64,000 nucleotides of DNA. Origin: Solanum dulcamara. Taxonomy: Eukaryota; Streptophyta; Magnoliopsida; Solanales; Solanaceae. Shown piece after piece: positions 23,785 to 35,419 of the stretch (position 1 is the stretch's first letter; each line of letters opens with the position of its first letter). The position numbers and the translations under genes were made by a program. The notes under the pieces are model-generated. The model saw nothing but the letters and a program-made list of their open reading frames with translations, ran no database searches and had not been told where the DNA came from. The stretch lies in NCBI RefSeq assembly GCF_947179165.1, contig NC_077238.1, forward strand, positions 80,753,757-80,817,756, in the 5' to 3' direction.

Positions 23785-24777
23785 GCAGAGACGAGTTCAA
23801 AATCTAGAATCACTGTGTTCAAAATTATGTGTGCATGTGATCTTATTGTATCGATACGTTCACATAGTACGTAATGGATTCAATCGAATCTGCAGAGCCC
23901 GTTGTAGATCTGTTATGTTAATGAGCATCTTGAGTGTTTTTTTTAAGTTTCTCAACATGTATACCTTTTGCATTTGTATGGTCGATGAAGCTATTTATAT
24001 ATCCAAAAAAATGAATTTAATCTTATATATCCAACATATTTCGACGAAAGGAATTCGAATAAACCTCCTCCTGCACTTTACTCCATCCCTGCTTTATCAC
24101 TCATTCACTCTTTATAATTTTATGTTCCAAATATCAATATGGATGGTTAAGGCATGCCAAGAAGTGTAAACTTATTGCCCTTACATATTGTCCCATGCAA
24201 CAATGATCTCTATGATAAATATTCGCCAGCTTATAATCGTTTACGGGTCGGTTTATTATCTTTGCTCGTAGCTTGAAGGTATATACACAACAAGAAGCTT
24301 ATGTGCTTTAATTAATTTGGTGGTTATAAATACTCAAATAATGTGGTTCACACATAGTCAAACTTCAGATTATTTCATAAGGTGATGCGTTATGTGAGAC
24401 TCAAATCAAGAGGGAGGATTGTTGGGTGTGAGTATAAAATTTCATATTGATAACTAAAAAGAAAATAAAGGTGTTGTTTAGTGATACATCTAATGGCGTG
24501 AGATTTTTTGAGAAAAAACTACACAGACCTGACCCTAACGAATATTAGAGTATCCGAAATATTCCCTTTTCCAATTATATAATCCAATTTGCATATGTTC
24601 AAATTAAATAATCCAAATACCTAATGACATACTCTTATATATATTAATCATTTATATACCTTGAATTTGTAAATCGCCTTTGCCGGATTAAACATATAAT
24701 TTGTGATATTTTTCCAATTATATATTCCAAGTTGCATATGTAAAAATAATCCAAATATATAAATGAGATGTTTTTAT

Positions 24778-25078
24778 ACTTCTTCGGTCTCAAAATACAG
24801 TCGTTTTTCGTTTACACACTCTTTAAAGAAAATATTAATTAGGACAATTGTTTGACTATTTACACTTATTTATATCTTAAGATAATATCTTTCTCCATCA
24901 AATATCTACTCTATTACGTACAATAATTAAAGTGTTTGTAGTCTTGAAGAACAATTACTACTAAGGATAAAATAAGAAAAATAAATAAATTTTGCCTTAA
25001 TCTTCTAAAATGACAAATATTTTAAGATAAATATTTTTAATAAGAACGATAATATTTTGTAACAAATGGAATATGTAT
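24778..25078. repeat. MITE-like repeat downstream of orphan copy 1
   Basis: It starts 'acttcttcggtctcaaaata' and ends near 'gtaacaaatggaatatgta', degraded inverse termini of a Stowaway-type MITE. The paralogous position in the next unit, 28440-28690, holds a related stretch, so it predates the unit duplication. Confidence 0.4.
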
Positions 25079-26955
25079 TAATATTACACTGTATGTAGTA
25101 TCTAATCGAGCATATAAACTTGTGATATTTGTCTAGATGATATTAATTAAGTAGTGGATTATTGGTACTCCGTTACTAGTCATGTAATCATTATGTTAAT
25201 TAATCTTAGGACTAGGATATTGGAAAACATAATATTCCCTAGGAAAAAACAATTAATAATATCCCTATAACTCCCTGATTAGATGCCAAATGGATTAGCA
25301 TTTAATTACTTTTCTCTGTTTCTTTTATTTAAATTAATAAATAAAGTAAATAAAAGAGGGATTAAAAAGACCATACATATATATACTTTTATAAGGGACT
25401 TAACTAGTCAGTTAATCAGATGCTAATTTTTCTACCACAACACCAAATAATATGATAATTTAAGCAAAGAAAACAATAAATAATAACACCAATCAAATAA
25501 TAAGATAATTACAAGGAAAGTAATATAGTAATAATACTGAGAAGGAAAACTAGACAATGTTTGACTACCTACTAATTTTTTAACCTAATTCTCAAACCTC
25601 ATTTCTTTTATCTAGGATCATATTTTCAATAAGCTATATATGTGTGTCATGTCATGTCTAATCATCCTAATCCTCGAGGTGCAGATGCTTAATTCCTCTA
25701 ATGATGAATTAGGATTAAAGGAATATTAACTAACTAATGAAGCTCAGAAGGAATCTAATTCACAACAAAATTCAATGATCTTTTTCTTTTTCTTTTTTTA
25801 TTTATTGATTAAAAGTAATGCTAGGTAAAATCTTGATTTTAATAGTAATTGCTATCACATACACATGATTATTCTTAATTTTAACATATTAATTATGGAG
25901 TTAAGGCTTCCCAATCATCAAGAAGTGTGACAAGAATAAAGGAATTATACGTTTAGTTGCTATATAGCTAGTCAATATTACTGTATTATGGTCAAATTAA
26001 TTAAACAAAGACTCATGGAATATTTAATTTGCACCGAAAGTATACATGTAGTATGTAATTTAAATTAAACAACAATAATAATATATGGGTGCGATCTCAT
26101 AAGTAAAATCTGAAAAGAATAAAATATGCATAAATTTTACCTCTGAATGGATTGATTTCAATATACCCTCGATTGAATGCACCAAAAGTATACATGTAGT
26201 ACATAATTCAAACAACAATAACAACATACGGGTGCAATCTCATAAATAAAATCTAAAAAAATAAAATATACATAAATTTTACCTTTGAACGGATTTATTT
26301 TGATAGACCCTCGATTAAAAAAAATGCTTTTAAAAACAGATTTGAAAATGAGAACCACCACTTAACTCCATTTTTGGATTGTATGTACAAATCAACCATA
26401 AATCAATATGCATATATTACTTACGTTTTATGTGACATATTTCTCTTTTCAAACTGGCTCAAAAAAATATTAAGATATTTTTTATATTTAAAAATAATTT
26501 AATTTTAAGAAAATTATTTATAGCCGCACAAATATTTAAGACTTGTTTTAGATAACAAGTTTCAAAAGACTTATCTTCCTTTTTAATTAACTCTCACAAA
26601 TTAAATAGTGTCAAATAAATTTAAACAGAACGAGCATTTAAATTTGTAAAAAATTATGAGAGGATTGTGAATATGGTAGGATAATATTAGACGACCACTA
26701 TATAAAATTGTGATGAAATGGTAAGTACTAAATACTCTTCCATTTTAAATAAAATATCTCAGATTCGACTCCTAAAAATAAAGTCGCAAGAGCTTTACAC
26801 TCCAAAGTAAAACTTTAATTTCCGGCCTAAATTCAAATTAGTCAAATCCAAAATAAATATTGAACCTAAGTAAAAAGTCAAAAATAAAAATGGTAGGCAA
26901 GCACCATTTAAGATAACATTTTCTTTTAAAGTTTCCTTTTTCTCCATTTTGATGC

Positions 26956-26963
26956 CAATAAGT
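26956..26963 (+). promoter_or_regulatory. Degenerate TATA position of orphan-family copy 2
   Basis: At the position of TATAAATA in copies 1 and 3 this copy reads CAATAAGT. The surrounding words (gatgcc before, 'ggagtcctat' after) are conserved, so the alignment is clear and the box is damaged. Confidence 0.6.
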
Positions 26964-27082
26964 AGGAGTCCTATCCATTATCCCTCGCAATAAACACAAC
27001 CAACAAGTCTCTTCCTTTCTACTAGTAAGCAAAATACCATACTCTTTACACAACAAAAATTTGCAACCAAATCTCAAATACA

Positions 27083-27403
27083 ATGGCACCAAACAAGAAA
27101 GACATATCAAATATAGGCCAAGAAGCCTTTGCTCTTCTTGATGAACAACTCTATGCAACAAAGGGAAACAATAGGCCTCGAACTCCTCCTCCTCCTCCTT
27201 CTTTTTCTGTTGTTGCCGTTAAAACAACAAATAAAAATTACTTTTACTATAACCAATATCAACTACAAAAATCTCATGTTGTTCAGTTCAAACCAACTGA
27301 AGAGAGAGTTATGAATAGTTATGAAGTTGTGAAATTACATGAAGGGGTTCTTATTTGTGATTATTACAAGAGAAAACCAAAAGCTATGATGACTTATTAC
27401 TGA
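27083..27403 (+). CDS. Orphan small protein, copy 2 (106 aa, intact)
   Basis: This is the only one of three tandem copies with a full open frame. Seen in order are a basic N terminus (MAPNKKDIS), a short helix-like segment (IGQEAFALLDEQLY), a proline run (about residues 33-39), a threonine/tyrosine/asparagine-rich part (KNYFYYNQYQ), the segment HVVQFKPTEERVMNSYE and a basic tail with ICDYYKRKP ending MMTYY. No signal peptide, membrane segment or known domain is visible, and I do not recognise the family. The start is supported by conservation of the leader before ATG and of the MAPNKK start in all copies. The gene appears intronless. The TATA box of this copy is damaged, so expression is uncertain. 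Confidence 0.65.
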   Translation: MAPNKKDISNIGQEAFALLDEQLYATKGNNRPRTPPPPPSFSVVAVKTTNKNYFYYNQYQLQKSHVVQFKPTEERVMNSYEVVKLHEGVLICDYYKRKPKAMMTYY

Positions 27404-28439
27404 GCATAAGTGAGTTTAGGAACCATAGAATTATGTATGTGGTCTTGTTGTACCGATATATAAACATATGTAATGAGCTCAACTCAATCCCCAGAATCCG
27501 CTAGATCCGGATATGTTAATGAGCGTCTTGAGTGTTTATTTTTAGTTTGTCAACATGTATACCTTTGCATTTTATATATATATATTCTACTTTTAAATAA
27601 TGCTAAATTGTGCTTCATTTTTTTTTACTTCTAGTGTCATATATAGTTTAATCTGCACTCTAGCAATTTTTCCTCTTTTTTAAAATCTTTTTTCATCTTA
27701 GCCTTATCACTCCGTATAATTTGATATTCCAAATATCAATATGGATGGCATGCCACGAAGTGTAAAATTATTGCCATTACATACTGTAATGTCCCAACTC
27801 CCATGTGCAACAATGGTCTATATGATAATTCACCAGCTTACAATTGTTTGTAGATCGATTTACTATCTTTATTCATAATTTGAAGAATACAAACAACAAG
27901 AAGCTTATGTTTTTTAATTTGATGATTATAAATACTCGAATGATGTGGGTGACGCATAATTAATTTCTAGATTACCTCATATAATGAGTCATGTGAAACT
28001 TAGTTCGAGAGGGAGGATTATTGGGTGTGTGAACAAAATCCACATTAATAGCTAAAAAGAAAACAAATTATTGATTGATATTTCTAATAATGTAATACCT
28101 TTTGAGAAAAAATTGTACGGACCTGATCGATCCATAACGAATATTAGAGTATACAAAGTATTCCCTTTCCCAATTATATAATCCAATTTGCATGTGTTCA
28201 AATTAAACAGATACCTGATGACATATTCTTATATAATTAATCATTAATTAATGTATTTTAAAATTACAAGTTCAAATCTAATATTTGTTGAAAATATAGT
28301 GATTTTTTACGTATAATATAAATGTAAGCCGCCATTGCCGGTTTGAGCATATAATTTGTGATATTTTTCTATTTATATATTCCAAGTTGCATATGTAAAA
28401 ATAATCCAAATATCTAAATGAGATGTTCTTATGATATAT

Positions 28440-28690
28440 TCCTTCCACTTTCAAATTAGTGTTTTTCATTTACACTTCTTTTAAGAAAATATTAATTAAG
28501 AGATAAGTATTTACTTTATTTATGTATCATAATTAAAGTGTTTGTACCTTTGAAGAACAATTATTACTAAGGGTAAATTATGAAAAATAAATAAATTTTG
28601 TGTTGAACTTCTAAAATGATAAGTATTTTGAGACAAATATATTTTAGTAAGGACAAGAAGTATTTTGAGACAGAGAAAATATATATTAAC
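28440..28690. repeat. MITE-like repeat downstream of orphan copy 2
   Basis: This is the paralogue of 24778-25078 in the next tandem unit. It starts 'attccttccactttcaaatt' and ends near 'aagtattttgagacagagaa'. It is diverged and has no coding frame. Confidence 0.4.
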
Positions 28691-29890
28691 CGTATATTGT
28701 ATATAGAATCTAATCGAACATATATATAACTTGTGATATTTGTCCAGATGATATTAATTTAAGTTATAAAGTAGTGGAATTATTTGTATAATCCGTTATT
28801 AGTCGTGTAATCATAATGATAATTATTTGTATAACTCTCTGATTAGATGCCATATGGATTAGCATTTAATTACTTTTCTCTGTTTCTTTTATTTAAAGTA
28901 CGTAAAAGAGAGATTGGAAAAATCATATATATATATATATACTTTTAGGAGGGACTTAATTAATCAGTTAATCAGATGCTTAATTCCTCTAATGATGAAT
29001 TAATTTCTTTTTTAATTAATTAATTTGGATTAAAGGAATATTAACTAACAAATGAAGCTCAGAATGAATCTAATACACACCAACATAAAGTGTATATTTT
29101 GCTCTTTTCATTTTTTATTTGTTGAGAAACAATAATGTTAGGTAAAATCTTGATTTTAATATTAATTGTTACCATCTTCCACGTGATTATTCTTAATTTT
29201 AACATTGACAAGTGTGACAAGAATAAAGGAATTATAGGTTTAGTTGCTATATAGCTAGTCAATATTACTGTATTTTGGTAAAATTAAATTAAACAAAGAC
29301 TCATGGAATATTTAATTTGCACCGAAAGTCTACATGTAGTACGTAATTCAAACAACAATAACAACGGGTGTAATCTTTCCGAGATTGTCTCAAAAGAATG
29401 TCATATTTTTACATTTTAAAAATAATTTAATTTTAAATTTTTTACTTTATTAATAATGAGATGATTTATAACTGCACAAATATTTAAAACTTGTTTTAGA
29501 CAATAAATTTTAAAAGTGTTATTTTCTTTCTGAATTAACCCATCTCTAGTTAAACAGTGTATTTAAAGAGAAAAAGCATTTAAATTTGTAAAAAATTACG
29601 ACAACCGATTGTGGATTTGGTACGGCTATACGACCACTATATAAGATTGTGATGGAATGGTAAATATTAAATACTATGTCATCTTTAATTAAATATCTCA
29701 TATTTGAATCCTGATAACATAATTGTAAGCGCTTTATGCTTCAAAGTGAGAATTTCCTACCCAAATTCAAATTAATCGGACCTCAAAATACATATGGAAC
29801 TAACATTAGTATAAAAAAAATGGTAGGCAAGCACCATTTGAGATAACACTTTCTTTAGAGTTTCCCCTTCTTTTTTTTCATTTTGATGCC

Positions 29891-29898
29891 TATAAATA
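29891..29898 (+). promoter_or_regulatory. TATA box of orphan-family copy 3
   Basis: TATAAATA lies 132 bases before the ATG of copy 3 in the same conserved setting as in copy 1 (gatgcc before, 'ggagtcctatat' after). Confidence 0.65.
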
Positions 29899-30022
29899 GG
29901 AGTCCTATATATCCATTAGCCCTCTCAACAAACACAACCAACAAAGTCTCTCCTTTCTACTAGCAACCAAAACACCAAACTCTTTACACAGAAAAAAAAA
30001 TTGCAACCAAATCTCAAATACA

Positions 30023-30344
30023 ATGGCACCAAACAAGAAAGACATATCAAAGATAGGCCAAGAAGCCTTTGGTCTTCTTGATGAACAACTCCTCTATGCA
30101 ACAAAGGGAAAAAATAGGCCTCGAGCTCCTCCTCCTCCTCCTCCTCCTACTGTTGTTGTTAAAACAACAAACACAAATTACTTTTATTATAATCAGTATC
30201 AATCACAAAAATCTCATGTTGTTCAGTTCAAACCAACTGAAGAGAGAGTTATGAATAGTTATGAAGCTGTGAAAGTTACATGGAGGAGTTCTTATTTGTG
30301 ATTATTACAAGAGAAAACCAAAAGCTATGATGACTTATTACTGA
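30023..30344 (+). pseudogene. Orphan small-protein family, copy 3 (late frameshift)
   Basis: The first ~83 codons match copy 2 closely (MAPNKKDIS, IGQEAF, a run of seven to eight prolines, YYNQYQ, VVQFKPTEERVMNSYE). After EAVK an extra G shifts the frame, giving VTWRSSYL and a stop at 30299-30301 instead of the family tail. Removing that base restores LHGGV then ICDYYKRKP and MMTYY to the stop at 30342-30344. A truncated 92-residue product could still be made, lacking the conserved C-terminal tail. The TATA box is intact. Confidence 0.7.
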
Positions 30345-30952
30345 GCATAAGTGAGTTTAGGAATCAGAGTCAGTGAGTTCAAAAATATGCATGTGATTTT
30401 GTATCGATACGTAAACATACGTAATGGGCTTAACTTTATATGCAGAACCAGCTCTAGATTCATCTCTTTGAGTTCATAATTGGTATGTTTGTTTGCTTTT
30501 AGTTTGTCAATACACCTTTTGCATGTATAGTCGATGAAGCTACTTGTACGCGTATGATGATGGTCTAGTATATATATGAGTGATGTTATATATTTAACTT
30601 TTAAATGCTAAACTATGCTCCTTCAATTCTTTTTTTCCCCTACTTTTATTCATGATTACTTTAGCAATGTTTCTCTTTTTTCACTGGCGCAAATTTAGAA
30701 TTTCTAGAATATGACCGTTACACTATTAATAAAAGGAAAAAAATGCATTAAGTGGAAATTGGGCTTTGTTCCTCAAGGTAAGTTACTCAACTTTCAATCA
30801 AGTACACCATTAAGCTTTTTTGTAGAGTCTGGTGTTACCAGGTATTCTTTCGCCCCTAAAAGAGTGAGGCGAGAGGATATTGATTGAAAGCTTCACTGTT
30901 TTGAAGAGTGAGAAAGAATGAAATGCGATCAAATTGATCAAAAATATCATTA
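30345..30952. other. Downstream flank of orphan copy 3
   Basis: The sequence keeps similarity to the 3' flanks of copies 1 and 2 (for example 'tgtatcgatacgtaaacata'), then becomes unique AT-rich DNA. No gene is supported. Confidence 0.4.
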
Positions 30953-31215
30953 GGCGTCCGTTCATATTTACTTGTTCATTTATGACTTGACACACCCTTT
31001 AAAAAAATAACAGATAAAATGATAATTTTATTATATCACCCTTAATTAATTATTAATGTAAGTCATCTAATGTTGGAAAGTGGATTGAAAATAACTAAAG
31101 CATTACTTATATGGGTAAAAGTTTAAAAAGGTATAAAGTGGTAAATAATATCATGATTTCTTGAAGTGAATATCTATTTTTAACATACTGAATAAGTAAA
31201 AATGGACCGAAGAAC
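30953..31215. mobile_element. Stowaway-type MITE
   Basis: A 263-bp element with inverted ends: 'ggcgtccgttcatatttact' at the left and 'agtaaaaatggaccgaagaa' at the right, flanked by TA at 30951-30952 and 31216-31217, the target preferred by Tc1/mariner elements. No coding capacity. Confidence 0.65.
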
Positions 31216-31639
31216 TAAATATATTAGATCAATTCTAAAATATATATACATAATACATAATATATCTAGTTTTATAGAAAGATCATCGATTAACGTGAAT
31301 CATACATTGCATAGTGTATTTGCCCTTGATATTCAATAGGCAATAGTTCAATGCTTGATTTCTTGAATTCAACAATGAAATTCCATTTTGTATGTTCAAT
31401 AAGTTATAAACTTAATATATATTAATCTATAATTTTTTGCAACTCATAACTAATTCTTTTGTTTTAATTTAATTGCAAAAATAGGGTGATAGATGCTAAG
31501 GCTGTTCTCTGAGACTGAAAGAGCATGTTCAAGTATGTACTTATTCATATAGTTTAAATTTATTTTTTTATTTATTTTCTGCTGTGGAGAAAAGATCAAT
31601 AAAAAGGGGAATAGGTGCATATTACAAAAAATCTTCTTT

Positions 31640-31990
31640 GGTGACTAAAATCGAGTCGAAAATTTTCAAAAATCGCCACGTAAGGTTATCCGTGACAACG
31701 ATAGGGTGTTTGTGACAACTCTTATAAAAAGTCATTTTCTTTCATGGCTAAAGCCGCCATAAAAATCAATTAAAAACACTCCATAATAAGAAAAGATCAA
31801 CCACATAAATGGGGGCGAAAAATTTAATCTTTATACATAGCGCTTCCTTAAAAAAATTATCGTGGAAAGTACGAAAATATTAAAAAAATTTCTAACGACC
31901 TACACATTTGTCACGAAAACACTTGTATTTTGTAGCGACTTCAATAAGTCACCAAATAAAAGTCATCGCTAAAAATCTCATTTCTTATAG
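31640..31990. mobile_element. CACTA-derived MITE-like element
   Basis: The left end (attacaaaaaatcttctttg) and the right end (gctaaaaatctcatttctta) are degraded forms of the CACTACAAGAAAT / ATTTCTTGTAGTG termini of CACTA elements. The interior has 'cgccacgtaagg', 'aagccgccataaa' and 'agtcatcgctaaa' words typical of their subterminal repeats. Limits are approximate. Confidence 0.45.
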
Positions 31991-32329
31991 AGAGCGTACC
32001 AATTAGGACATTGTCATCAAAACCAAATGAAATATAATTAGAAAAGGAAAAAGGAAAATAAAATGCCAAATACTGAATATATATAATTTGTTTCTAATTA
32101 AAACAAAAGATTCTTTTCCTGCCGAAAGAAAGATCAGTTTAAACAATGTAGCCATAAGTGGGGAAATCAGATTAATTTTTTTTATATATATAGATTAAGT
32201 ATTCAATATATATATAGATATTCTTTTTTTTGTAAGAAGATTCCATTCTCCAATTATATACACATTCCAATTTGCATATGTTGAAATAACCTAAATAGTT
32301 AAATGAGATGTTCTTATATATTAGGAGAA

Positions 32330-32745
32330 ACTGCTTAATTACACAAATATGGAGAGAGGTGAGCGAGAGCAAGAAGAAGGCGAGCGAGATTTGTCTTTGT
32401 ATCCCAGATAAAATGCGAATCATATTAGATACACACTAGATACATATATATGATGTGATTCGCATGTATCTGGAATACCAGATACGCGAGCGAGATAGGA
32501 GGGTGATTGAACAAGATAGGAGGGAGGCGAGCGAGATTTGTCTATGTATCCAGATACATACGAATCCACTTGGATACATTGTATCTAGAACAAATTACAT
32601 CTAATTTTGACCTCATATATCTCGATATATATGTATGTGGATGTATCTGGTCGCACCAAAACCTGGTAAAATTAGTAATATTATAAACTAGCTTGTATCT
32701 AAGTAATTAACTCCTAAATTAGTTAGATTTCTGTGAATTACCCTA
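32330..32745. repeat. Dispersed repeat with 'gcgagcgagat' and 'gtatctggatac' words
   Basis: The stretch contains repeated 'ggcgagcgagatttgtct' (near 32380 and 32527) and 'gtatctgg/ccagatac' words in both orientations, allowing hairpins. Ends resemble weak inverted repeats ('ttaattacacaaat' and 'atttctgtgaattaccc'). I know this as a common Solanaceae dispersed repeat, class uncertain. Confidence 0.5.
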
Positions 32746-34049
32746 TATATTAATCATGCATACGTTGGTGACCCATAGTGCTATGTAATGATATTAACTA
32801 ACTAGTGGTCATGACTAAAAACAAAAAACTTAATTATGAAATTCATGGCTAAATGTATTGCTAAATAGCTCATAGCTAACAGAATTTTTTGATAATTCGT
32901 CAATATTATTTAGCGATAGAAATTGCCCATTGCTAATTCTTTATTTCATTTTTTGCCATACATCTAATCATGATGATAATTAATCATAGGATATTGGAAA
33001 ACACAATATTCCCTTGAAAACAATTTAATAATATCCCCATAAGTCCATAATTAGATGCCAAAGAGGTTCGTTGATAATTAATTACTTTTTTTCTTTTTCT
33101 TTTGTTTATAAAGTATATAAAAGGGAGATTGGAAAGATCATATATACTTTTAGGAGGAACTTAATTAATTAGTTAGTTAATCATATGCTTAATTCCTCTC
33201 TAATGATGAATTAACTTATATTTAGTTCAAATTGAAGGAATACATATATAAAGTTAAGAAGGAATCTAATTCACAGCAACATACGATATGATGTATCATT
33301 TGCTTTTCTTTTCTTTTCTTTTTAAGAAAAAATAATGTTAGATTAAAAAAAATGAACATATAATATGTAGGAATACTTTTAATAGTGTGACATATTTTAT
33401 TGAAAATCTCATGGGTTTAGTTTAAAGGGGACATTATCATAACATGGTAAGGGTGCATTTTTAGTTGATTTATGTTCCCATAACAAAAACTTTTTTGTGG
33501 GGCATAAATATATATTTTCTTATTATAATATTTTTCTTGTTATGTTTCGTATGACTTTAGTTTCTAAAACATGTATGCCTCACCAAGCATAGATTTAGTT
33601 GCTAAAGGACAAAACAAAAGTCCCAACTCATTTAGGGAGAAAAAGTAAGGATCAATTCATTTTACGGATAATTAGTGCAATTTTAATGCTGAAGCTAAAC
33701 GCTTACATAAAAATAAAAATAAAAACACTTGCATGTGCGCTTTGATGTCCATAAATACTTGAATAATGTGGATGACACAAATCAAATCACCATATTAGAC
33801 TATAAACATCAATGATGGACTATGCGAAACTTAGTTCGAATGGAAAATTGTGCAACTACATATAAAGCGTCCGAATACTTTTAATTTAATGATGTTGTCT
33901 TTAACAATAAATAAATGTTTCTTTATTATAAATATAATGGTTGAACTACTATATATCTTCAAAAACAACAACAACAAAAATTATTTAAAAAGGAAACAAG
34001 GCCATATTGACTTCATTTTAAATAGCATGAAGCAATTCTTTTTATTTAA

Positions 34050-35278
34050 TTAAGCATAAAGATTTGGATTTTGAATGAGGTAGGTTTCAACTGTTTTATA
34101 AATTCCCATAGCACTATCTTTTCCAGCTTTAATATCTTCTTCTTTGGCAAAAAAATCACCAATTCCATGATAATTTGTTGTCATCTTGTAAATGCATCCT
34201 CCAATAATATTATTGGATTCTTCAAATTTTATTTCATAAGAAATAAAATCAAGATTTTCTCCCAATGGATCCCCTTCAATCATTGTGTATTTGCACACCA
34301 TATTTTCTTTGTCTAATTCATCTATTCTATGTTTCACAAACTCAAAAGGATTGCCTGCAAATTAAACCAAAAAAGGTCAACAACAATATACAATATACTC
34401 CGTTAAATTCCGCAAATCGGGTATGCAGCTTAATCTTTTCTTTATGAAATTAGGAAAATTAAATAAAAAAGATCATTAGGTAAATTAAAGTATTACAATA
34501 TGACCATTTGATAAGAGATTATGGGAGAGCGGATAGAATTGATTTTCCTTAAGCTTCTTTTGAGGGGTTGTTTGCATGTTTGATACAACAAAAGTTATTT
34601 TACAAGGAGAAAAAAATTCATGAGAAAGATATATAATTTTCAGTATCGATTGCTGAAAAATGTCGAAAAATATTTTTCAAGAAAAACATTAATGTTTCAT
34701 CTTTGGGAGAAAATAACTTCACATACATATGGGCGGAATTCATATCATCTTTCAAGGAAATATTTTTCACGAGAAGCATTTTTTGGTACTTGATTGCCAA
34801 AAAATATTGACATATATATCTCCAAAATTCATTTCCAAACAATATTAGGGTGAAATATTCGAACCAAAGTTCGGAGTCAAGTTATAGAAGAACTTAAATT
34901 ATGTTAAATTTTTAAATTCCCTTACGACTCTATTCTAAGTCAGAGATCTTCGATTCGAACTCTGAATATGAAAAAGAATCCAATGTAGAAAGTGGCTCTC
35001 TCTTAAATATACCTTATATAGTGTAAATACGAATCAATCAAAGTTTCAATACAGATACCATACACTGGCAAAAAATAAAATTGACTTCACTAACCTTTTG
35101 TGAAGTTCACTTGTTCAATACTTCCAGCTCCACCATCTCCCTGTAACAAAACAACATTTTCAACAAATTGAGGCAATAACTTTGGTATTAGGGATTTTGA
35201 ATCCACAATTAAAGCCTTAAACAAACGAATTGGGGTTAAAGGGGAAGTAATTTCTTCAGTAAAAGTTGTAACACCCAT
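34050..35278 (-). CDS. PR-10 / Bet v 1 family protein, copy A
   Basis: Two exons (minus strand): 35095-35278 and 34050-34354, with a 740-bp phase-1 intron at the position usual for plant PR-10 genes. Together they encode 162 aa, near the family's 155-160. It starts MGVTTFTEEITSP, has the glycine-rich P-loop GDGGAGSIEQ (about residues 47-56) and the downstream segment KYTMIEGDPLGE, and ends NPNLYA. The pattern recalls potato STH-2, a defence-induced PR-10 protein. PR-10 proteins are small cytosolic proteins with a hydrophobic cavity that binds cytokinins, flavonoids or other small ligands. The ligand here is unknown. Frames and splice sites are intact. It is divergently arranged with the response regulator further right. 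Confidence 0.9.
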
Positions 35279-35385
35279 AATGATTATTAATAATCAATTG
35301 GTCTATTAGAACTAAATGTTTAATTAGTGGCTAATTTAGAAATTGATTATTTGTGCTGATATTGTATGTAATTATGGTTAATTGG

Positions 35386-35416
35386 CTATATAAGAAGTGG
35401 CATATATATATATAGG
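35386..35416 (-). promoter_or_regulatory. TATA region of PR-10 copy A
   Basis: On the minus strand CCTATATATATATATG and TTATATAG lie about 105-135 bases before the ATG, a normal distance for a plant core promoter. Block B has the same region near 53049-53080. Confidence 0.45.
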
Positions 35417-35419
35417 TCG

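Noticed and set aside
23831..24169. 112-codon frame downstream of orphan copy 1
   Set aside because: The corresponding 3' flanks of copies 2 and 3 do not keep it, and the translation has no domain.
34071..34316. Plus-strand frame opposite PR-10 exon 2 (and its partner at 51734-51979)
   Set aside because: It is the antisense shadow of the PR-10 coding exon.
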